Positions 57,412 through 64,000 of a stretch of 64,000 nt of DNA are shown in pieces. The notes under the pieces are model-generated. The model saw only the letters and a program-made list of their open reading frames with translations. It had not been told where the DNA came from and did not search any database. The number at the start of each line of letters is the position of its first letter. Position 1 is the first letter of the stretch. Origin of the DNA: an uncultured Oscillospiraceae bacterium (lineage in GTDB: Bacteria; Bacillota; Clostridia; Oscillospirales; Oscillospiraceae); NCBI GenBank assembly GCA_947630345.1, contig CANRHF010000001.1, positions 8,393-72,392 on the forward strand, given 5' to 3'. The position numbers and the translations under genes are program-made.

Positions 57412-57630
57412 TTACTTGCTTCTCCAGGTGATCCGGCCGTGGGTCAGATCGTAGGGAGACATTTGCAGGGTTACTTTGTCACCGGGCAAGATCTTGATAA
57501 AGTTCATCCTGAGCTTGCCGGAAATGTGCGCCAGAACGGTGTGTCCGTTCCCGATGTCCACGTTGAACATGGCATTGGGCAGGGCGTCGACCACGATGCC
57601 CTCGATTTCAATTACGTCGTCTTTTGCCAA
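57412..57630 (-). CDS. infA: Translation initiation factor IF-1
   Basis: 72 residues, standard length. OB-fold start KDDVIEIEGIVVDALPNAMFNVDIGNGHTVLAHISGKLRMNFIKILPGDKV, closing DLTHGRITWRSK. Binds the A site during initiation. Directly after the KOW gene. Confidence 0.98.
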   Translation of the reverse strand: MAKDDVIEIEGIVVDALPNAMFNVDIGNGHTVLAHISGKLRMNFIKILPGDKVTLQMSPYDLTHGRITWRSK

Positions 57631-57631
57631 G

Positions 57632-57940
57632 TCAGAAACCTCCCAGGTCGTTGCTTTGCAGTTCCCGGCTCAGGTAAGCCAGGTCTCTTCGTAATTCGCT
57701 GTTTAACACCTTGTCGCCGGTTCGCAGCTTTCCGGCGATCCTGGTCTCGGGTCGAAGGACTTTTTGAACATGCCGGCGCTTTTTGCGCTTGGGCTTTTCC
57801 AGGGTCCGATCCCGGCCGTTGACCAGGTAGAGGAAGTGTTCGTCCATTTTTAGGACGTAGAAGAGCTTCCCCGCGTCCCGGCCGGCGGTGGCCCGGACCA
57901 GATCGGATATGCCTATCTCAGGTTGGTCGGATGTGTCCAT
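57632..57940 (-). CDS. KOW-domain RNA-binding protein (L14e-like)
   Basis: 102 residues between map and infA. SDLVRATAGRDAGKLFYVLKMDEHFLYLVNGRDRTLEKPKRKKRRHVQ is a KOW motif with a basic tail. This gene is typical of Clostridia spc operons and absent in E. coli. It probably binds rRNA; its precise ribosomal place is not established. One base separates it from infA. Confidence 0.88.
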   Translation of the reverse strand: MDTSDQPEIGISDLVRATAGRDAGKLFYVLKMDEHFLYLVNGRDRTLEKPKRKKRRHVQKVLRPETRIAGKLRTGDKVLNSELRRDLAYLSRELQSNDLGGF

Positions 57941-57943
57941 AGA

Positions 57944-58699
57944 TCAAAGTCCCTCGGTGACGGTGAGTATTTCCGGCTCGCCGCCCGTGATGAGTACAGT
58001 ATTTTCGTAGTGTGCCGAGAGGGCGCCGTCGGCGGTGACCGTGGTCCAGTGGTCCTTCAGGACCCGGACCTCGTAGGTGCCCATGTTCACCATGGGTTCC
58101 ACCGCGATGGTCATTCCGGGGATCAGCCTGGGGCCATGCCCCGGCTCCCCATAATTCGGTACCTCCGGCTCCTCATGCAGCTGCCGGCCTACGCCGTGAC
58201 CCACGTATTCCCGGACAACTGAAAAACCGTTAGACTCCACATACGTCTGGATGGCGTGGGAGATGTCGGAAACGCGATTGCCTCGGGTGGCGAAGCGGAT
58301 GCCTTGGAAGAAGCTCTCCTTCGTCACGTCGATGAGCTTTCGCGCTTCGGCGCTGACAGCGCCGCAGGGATAGGTTGCCGCGCAATCTCCATGAAACCCC
58401 CCGTAGCAGGCGCCCACATCCACGGAGACGATGTCTCCCTCTTTCAGCACATAGTGGTCGGGAATCCCGTGGATCACGGTGCTGTTGACGCTGATGCAGA
58501 CGCTGGCGGGGTAGCCGCTATAGTGCAGGAACGACGGTTTCGCGCCCTGACTCACGATGAAATCGTGAACGGCCCGGTCGATGCTTCTGGTGGATACGCC
58601 CGGTCTTACCATTTCCCCTGCCAAGGCACGGGCAGCCGCGGTAATTTTACAGGCCTTGCGCATCACCTGAAGTTCGTGTTCATTTTTGATCGCGATCAT
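57944..58699 (-). CDS. map: Methionine aminopeptidase, type I
   Basis: 251 residues from ATG 58699, overlapping the adk stop as ATGA. Metal ligands lie in DIVSVDVGACYGGFHGDCAATYP, the GHGVGRQLHEEPEVPNYG His region and TIAVEPMVNMGT. Removes the initiator methionine. No N-terminal zinc finger. Part of the secY-adk-map-infA block. Confidence 0.97.
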   Translation of the reverse strand: MIAIKNEHELQVMRKACKITAAARALAGEMVRPGVSTRSIDRAVHDFIVSQGAKPSFLHYSGYPASVCISVNSTVIHGIPDHYVLKEGDIVSVDVGACYGGFHGDCAATYPCGAVSAEARKLIDVTKESFFQGIRFATRGNRVSDISHAIQTYVESNGFSVVREYVGHGVGRQLHEEPEVPNYGEPGHGPRLIPGMTIAVEPMVNMGTYEVRVLKDHWTTVTADGALSAHYENTVLITGGEPEILTVTEGL

Positions 58700-59334
58700 G
58701 CCTCTGCTCCTATGGCCGAGAGAATGTCCCGGTTGGCCTGCTCGATGCTCTGGTCCCCCTGGATCAGCACCAGCTTGCCCTGCCGCTGGTAGTAGGTCTT
58801 CAGCACCTCGGTGGAAGCGTGGTAGACCTGCAGCCGCTTGCGGACCGTCTCGGCCGTATCGTCGGCACGGATAATCAGCTCGCCGCCGCACTCGTCGCAG
58901 ACTCCCTGGGTTTTGGGAGGATTGGCGGCGATGTGATAGCTGGCGCCGCAGTTCTTGCAGACCCTGCGGCCGGTCATCCGGCTTTCGATCACTTGATCGT
59001 CGATTTCCAGGGAGATCACATGGTCGATGCGGACGCCCATCCGATCCAGGGCCTCGGCCTGGGCCTGGGTGCGGGGCACCCCATCCAGGATGAAGCCTTT
59101 CTCGCAGTCCGGCTTGGCAACCCGCTCTTTGACGATCCCAAGGATCAGCTCGTCGGGCACCAGCAGTCCGCTGTCCATGTACTGTTTCGCCTGGGCGCCC
59201 AGTTCGGTGCCATTCTGGATGGCCTCCCTGAGCATATTCCCGGTGGAAATGGCGGGGATCTGGAGCTTCTTCACCAGCAGCTCCGCCTGGGTTCCCTTCC
59301 CGGCGCCGGGCGCGCCTAACAGGATGAGATTCAT
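58696..59334 (-). CDS. adk: Adenylate kinase
   Basis: 212 residues. P-loop GAPGAGKGTQAELL at residue 7, FILDGVPRTQAQAEAL, and a zinc-type LID with CKNCGASYH and CDECGGELIIRADD. Converts AMP and ATP to two ADP. Follows secY with AAGGAG upstream. Confidence 0.98.
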   Translation of the reverse strand: MNLILLGAPGAGKGTQAELLVKKLQIPAISTGNMLREAIQNGTELGAQAKQYMDSGLLVPDELILGIVKERVAKPDCEKGFILDGVPRTQAQAEALDRMGVRIDHVISLEIDDQVIESRMTGRRVCKNCGASYHIAANPPKTQGVCDECGGELIIRADDTAETVRKRLQVYHASTEVLKTYYQRQGKLVLIQGDQSIEQANRDILSAIGAEA

Positions 59335-59343
59335 AGCCGCTCC

Positions 59344-60609
59344 TTAGTCCAGGAAGCCCTTGTAATGCCGCATGAGCATCTGGGCCTCCAGCGCCTTCAC
59401 GGTCTCCAGGGCCACGCCTACCACGATGATGACGGAGGTGCCGCCGATGGCCAGGTTGCCCACGGCAGGCATCAGGTCGCCGGCGATGATGGGCAGCAAC
59501 GCCACAATGGCCAGGTACACCGCGCCAAAGACCAGGATCTTATTGATGACCCGCTGGATAAAGTCGGCGGTGGGCTTGCCGGGACGGAAGCCGGGGATAA
59601 AGCCGCCGTTCTTCTTCAGGTTGTTGGAGATCTCCACGGGGTCGTACTGGATGGTGGCGTAGAACCAGCTGAAGAAGAAGATCAGCAGGAAGTAGCACAC
59701 CGCGTAGAAGGCGCTGTGGGAGCTCATCACATGGACGTACCACCAGTTGGTCTGGTCGGTGGAGAAGAAGGCGTAGATGGTCGCAGGCAAAGAGGTGATG
59801 GAGGAGGCGAAGATCACGGGCATGACGCCGGACATACTGACCTTGATGGGAAGGTTGGTATTCTGGCCGCCGTAGATCTTCCGGCCCACCACCCGCTTGG
59901 CGTACTGGATGGGGATCCGCCGCTCGGCGTCGTTGATGAAGACGATGAACACCACCAGCAGAGCCATGGCCACCACCACCAGCAGGATCTGCCACCAGAC
60001 CATGGCGGCCATCCGGCCGATCATGCCGGGGATGCCGGAGATGATGTTGGCGAACAGGATCAGGCTGATGCCGTTGCCGATACCGAACTCGGTGATCTGC
60101 TCACCCAGCCACATGATGGCGGAGGCGCCGGCAGTGTAGCTCAGAACGATCACCACGGCGGGCATCCAACCGGTTCTGGTGAGCATGCCGCTCTGGGAGG
60201 CCAGGATGCTGTAGTAGCCCCAGCCCAGCAGCAGCGCCAGACCCACGGTGGTGTACCGGGTGATTTTCTCGATCTTCTTCTTGCCTTCCTCGCCCTCGTC
60301 CTTGGCCATCCGCTCCAGAGCGGGAATGGCCACGGTGAGCAGCTGGATGATAATGGAAGCGTTGATATAGGGCTGGATGCCCAGAGCCAGGACCTTGGCC
60401 TGGGACAGTCCCTGGCCGGACATGGCATTGAACAGGCCCAGAATCGTGGTGGACAGGGTGGCCTCAAAGTAGTTGGACAGAGCCTGGGCGTCCACAAAGG
60501 GCACCGGAATGACGCTGGCGATCCGGAACACCAGCAGCGCCAGAATGGTGAAGAGCATCTTCTTGCGCAGCTCGGGGATTCCCCAGGCGTTCTTCAGTGT
60601 TTGGATCAC
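59344..60609 (-). CDS. secY: Preprotein translocase SecY
   Basis: 421 residues with ten membrane segments. GTG start overlaps the rplO end region, with GAGGTGG before it. Motifs: VIPVPFVDAQAL at the first loop, MSGQGLSQAKVLALGIQPYINASIIIQLL, the GNGISLILFANI segment and the C-terminal LLMRHYKGFLD. Forms the protein-conducting channel. Confidence 0.98.
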   Translation of the reverse strand: MIQTLKNAWGIPELRKKMLFTILALLVFRIASVIPVPFVDAQALSNYFEATLSTTILGLFNAMSGQGLSQAKVLALGIQPYINASIIIQLLTVAIPALERMAKDEGEEGKKKIEKITRYTTVGLALLLGWGYYSILASQSGMLTRTGWMPAVVIVLSYTAGASAIMWLGEQITEFGIGNGISLILFANIISGIPGMIGRMAAMVWWQILLVVVAMALLVVFIVFINDAERRIPIQYAKRVVGRKIYGGQNTNLPIKVSMSGVMPVIFASSITSLPATIYAFFSTDQTNWWYVHVMSSHSAFYAVCYFLLIFFFSWFYATIQYDPVEISNNLKKNGGFIPGFRPGKPTADFIQRVINKILVFGAVYLAIVALLPIIAGDLMPAVGNLAIGGTSVIIVVGVALETVKALEAQMLMRHYKGFLD

Positions 60610-61053
60610 TTATACCACCTCGGCCTTTCCGCCTGCCTGCTCGATGATATCCTTGGCAGACTGGGAGAAAGCCGACGCTTTCACGGTGAGGCGCTTGTTC
60701 AGTTTTCCGTTGGCCAGGACCTTCACGCCGTTGGCGCAGCTGTGGATCACGCCCTTGTCCATCAGGGCCTGGGCGTCCACGGTGTCGCCGTCTTCAAAGC
60801 AGCGGTTCAGCGCCGCCAGATTGACCTGAGCCATGGGCTTGGCGAAAATGTTGTGGAAGCCGCGCTTGGGGACCCGGCGGGCCAGAGGCATCTGGCCGCC
60901 TTCAAACCCGGCCCGGACCTTGCCGCCGGAGCGGGCCTTCTGGCCCTTGTGGCCCCGGCCGCCGGTCTTGCCGTTGCCGGTGCCAGGCCCGCGGCCCTTG
61001 CGTTTGGCTACCTGGGTAGAGCCCACCACAGGAGAAAGCTCAGAAAGTTTCAT
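60610..61053 (-). CDS. rplO: Ribosomal protein L15
   Basis: 147 residues. N-terminal basic extension KRKGRGPGTGNGKTGGRGHKGQKARSGG, then FEGGQMPLARRVPKRGF, both diagnostic. GGAGG precedes the ATG. Between rpmD and secY. Confidence 0.97.
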   Translation of the reverse strand: MKLSELSPVVGSTQVAKRKGRGPGTGNGKTGGRGHKGQKARSGGKVRAGFEGGQMPLARRVPKRGFHNIFAKPMAQVNLAALNRCFEDGDTVDAQALMDKGVIHSCANGVKVLANGKLNKRLTVKASAFSQSAKDIIEQAGGKAEVV

Positions 61054-61066
61054 TTCTATTTCCTCC

Positions 61067-61249
61067 TTATTCTACTTCTGTCACCTGGAGCAGATAGCCG
61101 ATCTTGGCGATCTTGCCCCGGGTCTGGACGTTGTCCGGCTGGATGGTCACCTGGCCGATTTTCTTCAGACCCAGGGAGGCGGCGGTGGCGATGTGCTTCT
61201 CCAGGCGGCCGTTCAGGCTCTTGACCAGTTTGATCTTCAAATTTGCCAT
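61067..61249 (-). CDS. rpmD: Ribosomal protein L30
   Basis: 60 residues, standard. NLKIKLVKSLNGRLEKHIATAASLGLKKIGQVTIQPDN and a closing IGYLLQVTEV. Between rpsE and rplO. Confidence 0.96.
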   Translation of the reverse strand: MANLKIKLVKSLNGRLEKHIATAASLGLKKIGQVTIQPDNVQTRGKIAKIGYLLQVTEVE

Positions 61250-61264
61250 GGTGCTTCGCCCTCC

Positions 61265-61774
61265 TTACCCTACGATCTGCTCCACGCTCTTGCCCCGGAT
61301 AGCCGCGACCTGCTCGGGAGAGCGGAGGGCCTTCAGGCCCTGCATGGTGGCCTTGACCACGTTCTGGGGGTTGTTGGAGCGCAGGCACTTGGCGCAGATG
61401 TTCTTGATTCCCACAGCCTCCATCACCGCGCGGACCGCGCCGCCGGCGATGACGCCGGTGCCTTCGGGGGCGGGCTTCAGGAGGACGGAGCCGGCTCCGA
61501 ACACACCGATGATGTCATGGGGAATGGTGGTGCCGGCCAGGGAGACCTTGACCATGTTCTTCTTGGCGTCGGCGATGCCCTTGAGGATGGCCTCGGAGAC
61601 CTCGGCGGCCTTGCCCAGGCCATAGCCCACGGTACCCTTGCCGTCGCCCACCACCACCAGGGCGGAGAACTTCATGACACGGCCGCCCTTGACGGTCTTG
61701 CTGACCCGGTTGAGATAGACGACCTTCTCAATAAATTCAGAGGGCTCGTCCTTGGGAGTTCTGTTATAAGGCAT
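61265..61774 (-). CDS. rpsE: Ribosomal protein S5
   Basis: 169 residues. EFIEKVVYLNRVSKTVKGGRVMKFSALVVVGDGKGTVGYGLGKA and VRAVMEAVGIKNICAKCLRSNNPQNVVKATMQGLKAL are the two S5 domains. Involved in decoding fidelity. Between rplR and rpmD. Confidence 0.97.
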   Translation of the reverse strand: MPYNRTPKDEPSEFIEKVVYLNRVSKTVKGGRVMKFSALVVVGDGKGTVGYGLGKAAEVSEAILKGIADAKKNMVKVSLAGTTIPHDIIGVFGAGSVLLKPAPEGTGVIAGGAVRAVMEAVGIKNICAKCLRSNNPQNVVKATMQGLKALRSPEQVAAIRGKSVEQIVG

Positions 61775-61792
61775 TTTGTTTCCTCCTCTACC

Positions 61793-62152
61793 TTAGAACT
61801 TGAGGCCGCCATCTCTGGCGCCTTCCGCGAGGGCAGCCACGCGGCCGTGGTACAGGTAGCCGCTCCGGTCAAAGACGGCTTCCTCGATGCCCTTTTCCTT
61901 AGCCCGCTCCGCCAGGAGCTGGCCCACCTTCTTGGCGGCCTCGCAGTTGCCCGCGGCGCCTTCAAAGGCCTTCTCCAGCGTGTTGGCGCTGGCCAGGGTG
62001 ACCCCGTTCACGTCGTCGATCAGCTGGGCGTAGATGTTGGCGTTGCTGCGGAAGACGTTCAGGCGGGGACGCTGGGGGGTGCCGGAGATCTTTCCGCGGA
62101 CGCGGACGTGGCGCTTCACGCGCATGGCGTTCTTATTGACTTTGCTGACCAT
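61793..62152 (-). CDS. rplR: Ribosomal protein L18
   Basis: 119 residues. RVRGKISGTPQRPRLNVFRSNANIYAQLIDDVNGVTLASANT and a C-terminal FDRSGYLYHGRVAALAEGARDGGLKF. Binds 5S rRNA together with L5. Normal length and order. Confidence 0.97.
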   Translation of the reverse strand: MVSKVNKNAMRVKRHVRVRGKISGTPQRPRLNVFRSNANIYAQLIDDVNGVTLASANTLEKAFEGAAGNCEAAKKVGQLLAERAKEKGIEEAVFDRSGYLYHGRVAALAEGARDGGLKF

Positions 62153-62167
62153 TTCGGCACACCTCCA

Positions 62168-62713
62168 TTACTTCTTGCCGCCGGCCTTACCGGCCTTGCG
62201 GCGGATGACCTCAGTGGTATACTTGATGCCCTTGCCCTTGTAGGGTTCGGGAGGCCGCTTGCCACGGACCTCGGCGGCAAACTGACCCACAGCCTGCTTG
62301 TCGATGCCGTTGATGACGACCTTGTTGGGGGCGGGCACGTCGATGGTGATGCCGGGGATCTCGTCCACGATGACCTCGTGGGAGTAGCCCAGACGCATGA
62401 CCAGCTGGTTGCCCTTCTTCTCGGCCCGGTAGCCGGTGCCGTTGATTTCCAGTTCTTTGGAGTAGCCCTTCTCCACGCCCTCCACCATGTTGTGGATCAG
62501 GGTGCGGGTCAGGCCGTGGAGGCTCTTGTGCAGATGCTCGTCGTCAGGACGGCTGACGGTGAGCTCATTGCCCTCCACCTTCAGGATCATGTCGGGGTGG
62601 AAGGTGTTGGTCAGGGTGCCCTTGGGGCCCTTGACGGTTACCACGTTGCCCTCGGCAATGGTCACAGTGCAGTTCGCCGGGATGGTCACCGGCTTCTTTC
62701 CGATTCTAGACAT
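62168..62713 (-). CDS. rplF: Ribosomal protein L6
   Basis: 181 residues from ATG 62713 with GGAGCGG upstream. Start MSRIGKKPVTIPANCTVTI and end RPPEPYKGKGIKYTTEVIRRKAGKAGGKK are diagnostic. An upstream in-frame ATG would overlap rpsH and is rejected. Confidence 0.97.
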   Translation of the reverse strand: MSRIGKKPVTIPANCTVTIAEGNVVTVKGPKGTLTNTFHPDMILKVEGNELTVSRPDDEHLHKSLHGLTRTLIHNMVEGVEKGYSKELEINGTGYRAEKKGNQLVMRLGYSHEVIVDEIPGITIDVPAPNKVVINGIDKQAVGQFAAEVRGKRPPEPYKGKGIKYTTEVIRRKAGKAGGKK

Positions 62714-62726
62714 TTTCCGCTCCTCC

Positions 62727-63125
62727 TTACCAAACGAAAGCCAGGACTTCGCCGCCAATGTGCAGCTCCCGGGCCTTCTTGTCGGTCATGACGCCCTTGG
62801 AGGTGGAGATGATGGCGATTCCCAGGCCCTTCAGTACGCTGGGAAGCTCATCCGCACCGGCATAGACCCGGAGGCCGGGCTTGGAGACCCGGCGCAGGCC
62901 GGAAAGGACCTGCTGCTTCTTGGCCTGATACTTCAGCGTGATGTGAATGACACCCTGATTCCCGTTGTCCACCAGGTTGAAGGCCTTGATATAGCCCTCC
63001 TCCAGCAGGATCTGGGCGATGGCGTTCTTCAAATTGGAGGCGGGCACGTCCACAGTGTCGTGCTTGGCGGCGTTGGCGTTCCGGATGCGGGTCAGCATAT
63101 CGGCGACGGGATCGGTGATTTGCAT
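62727..63125 (-). CDS. rpsH: Ribosomal protein S8
   Basis: 132 residues. MQITDPVADMLTRIRNANAAKHDTVDVPASNLK start and C-terminal GIAIISTSKGVMTDKKARELHIGGEVLAFVW. Key 16S binder and, in E. coli, the repressor of the spc operon. AAAGGAGG precedes it; a hairpin-rich 138-base spacer separates it from rpsN. Confidence 0.97.
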   Translation of the reverse strand: MQITDPVADMLTRIRNANAAKHDTVDVPASNLKNAIAQILLEEGYIKAFNLVDNGNQGVIHITLKYQAKKQQVLSGLRRVSKPGLRVYAGADELPSVLKGLGIAIISTSKGVMTDKKARELHIGGEVLAFVW

Positions 63126-63167
63126 ATATGGTTTCCTCCTTTTAAGAAGCTACGGGCTTAACCCGTT

Positions 63168-63216
63168 GTCGGCCCGGGGGTATCCGGGGAATGTGGGCAG
63201 GCACGCCTGCCCCATC
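63168..63216 (-). repeat. Hairpins in the rpsN-rpsH spacer
   Basis: Between rpsN and rpsH are a GGGCAGGC/GCCTGCCC stem with a two-base centre, a CCCGGG-rich outer helix and an ACGGG/CCCGT hairpin near 63150-63165. Such a long structured spacer is uncommon in this operon and could be an autoregulatory site. Confidence 0.45.
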
Positions 63217-63263
63217 TTCCCGGGACGAGCCGGACCCGGTTTACATTGGAATACGACCTTCCC

Positions 63264-63449
63264 TTACCAGCTGGCCTTGCGGACGCCGGGGATCTGGCCC
63301 TTATAGGCCAGCTCGCGGAAGCAGATACGGCAAATGCCGTAGTTGCGCAGGTAGGCATGGGGCCGGCCGCAGATCTTGCACCGGTTGTAGTGCCGGCTGG
63401 AGAACTTGGGGGCGGCCTGCTGCTTTAAGATCATTGCTTTCTTCGCCAT
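63264..63449 (-). CDS. rpsN: Ribosomal protein S14, zinc type
   Basis: 61 residues, the short C-plus form. RCKICGRPHAYLRNYGICRICFRELAYKGQIPGVRKASW with four zinc-binding cysteines. Between rplE and rpsH as in Firmicutes. Confidence 0.97.
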   Translation of the reverse strand: MAKKAMILKQQAAPKFSSRHYNRCKICGRPHAYLRNYGICRICFRELAYKGQIPGVRKASW

Positions 63450-63463
63450 GGATCTGTACCTCC

Positions 63464-64000
63464 TTAGGTGTAGAAGGGAGCGCCCAGCTGGGTCAGCAGC
63501 TCTTTGGCTTCCTCATCGGTGGTGGCGGTGGTGCATACGCAGATGTCCATGCCGCGGATCTTATCCACCTTGTCGTACTCGATCTCGGGGAAGATCAGCT
63601 GCTCCTTCAGGCCCAGGGCGTAGTTGCCGCGGCCGTCAAAGGAGTTGGGATTGATGCCCCGGAAGTCGCGGACCCGGGGAAGGGCCACGCTGAACAGCTT
63701 ATCCAGGAACTCGTACATCTTGGAGCCCCGCAGAGTGACCTTCACGCCCACGGTCTCGCCTTCCCGGACCTTAAAGTTGGCCACGGACTTCCGGGCCTTG
63801 GTGGTGATGGGCTTCTGGCCGGTGATGGCGGCGATGTCCTTGCAGATGGCCTCGATCTCCTTGGCGTTGTTCTTGCTGTCGCCGCAGCCCACGTTGACCA
63901 CGACCTTGTCCAGCTTGGGGATCTGCATGACGCTCTTGTAGCCGAATTTCTTATTCAGAGCGGGAGCGATCTCGGCGGTGTACTTCTCTTGCAGTCTGCT
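63464..64000 (-). CDS. rplE: Ribosomal protein L5, start cut by window edge
   Basis: The frame is open to the edge: SRLQEKYTAEIAPALNKKFG precedes MQIPKLDKVVVNVGCGDSKNN, so only the first codon or so is missing. Later features are AITGQKPITTKARKSVANFKVREGE and DFRGINPNSFDGRGNYALGLKEQLIFPEIEYDKVDKIRGMDI. Binds 5S rRNA. Confidence 0.95.
   Translation of the reverse strand, partial: SRLQEKYTAEIAPALNKKFGYKSVMQIPKLDKVVVNVGCGDSKNNAKEIEAICKDIAAITGQKPITTKARKSVANFKVREGETVGVKVTLRGSKMYEFLDKLFSVALPRVRDFRGINPNSFDGRGNYALGLKEQLIFPEIEYDKVDKIRGMDICVCTTATTDEEAKELLTQLGAPFYT

Noticed and set aside
59365..62791. Very long plus-strand frames (over 600 codons) opposite secY, rplO and the ribosomal genes
   Set aside because: They are antisense shadows of highly GC-rich conserved genes, rich in His/Asp/Gly/Leu, and match no protein family.
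1..64000. Insertion sequences or transposases
   Set aside because: No transposase-like protein or terminal repeats seen. The only mobility gene is the serine recombinase.

Overview
The window has two parts. Positions 1 to about 48,800 are most of an integrated contractile-tailed (myovirus-type) prophage. From about 48,885 to 64,000 there is host chromosome: a sporulation gene, a pair of ABC transporters, and the spc/alpha ribosomal-protein cluster read right to left. The host looks like a spore-forming member of the Clostridia, probably Oscillospiraceae/Ruminococcaceae. That rests on spoVAC, the spc/alpha gene order with a KOW (L14e-like) gene between map and infA, zinc-type S14 and L36, and GC-rich ribosomal genes. 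The species cannot be named from this sequence.

Almost everything in the prophage reads on the minus strand, so the order of expression runs from high to low coordinates. The lysogeny corner is at 45,720-48,754. It holds a Cro-like regulator (minus), an operator/promoter switch, a CI-like repressor, a SHOCT-domain protein and a large serine recombinase (all plus). Early and replication genes follow at about 45,700-27,300. They include a Sak4-like ATPase, a RecB-like nuclease, an internally deleted SSB, a replisome organizer, a lipoprotein cell-wall hydrolase, ParB, an ArpU-type regulator, a SNF2-helicase/methyltransferase fusion, a PAPS-reductase-like protein, a sliding clamp, an AAA+ ATPase and many small cysteine-rich proteins. 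An unusual accessory operon lies at 27,107-22,655: a sodium:solute symporter, then two consecutive PAPS-reductase-like/ParB-like pairs, all with overlapping stops and starts and driven by a strong promoter with a structured leader. Next comes 1.4 kb without protein genes (22,654-21,271). It is full of perfect hairpins and carries tRNA-Ile(UAU), tRNA-Glu(UUC) and a shortened tRNA-like element, and is a candidate for a large ornate phage RNA of the GOLLD/ROOL kind.

The late genes follow. The head module has the gene order of phage lambda: Nu1, A, W, B, C/Nu3, D, E, FI position, FII position, Z. The tail module is P2-like: sheath, tube, E and E' joined by a -1 frameshift, tape measure, X, D, V, U, W, J, I, and a fibre that runs off the left edge. 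Lysis genes and the left attachment site lie outside the window.

The right prophage boundary lies between the recombinase and spoVAC. In related bacteria spoVAC is followed by spoVAD and spoVAE. Here the position downstream of spoVAC is occupied by prophage, so the element may split a spoVA operon.

The strongest candidates for something undescribed are the symporter/PAPS-reductase/ParB operon with its leader, the ornate RNA with embedded tRNAs, and the mini-SSB.
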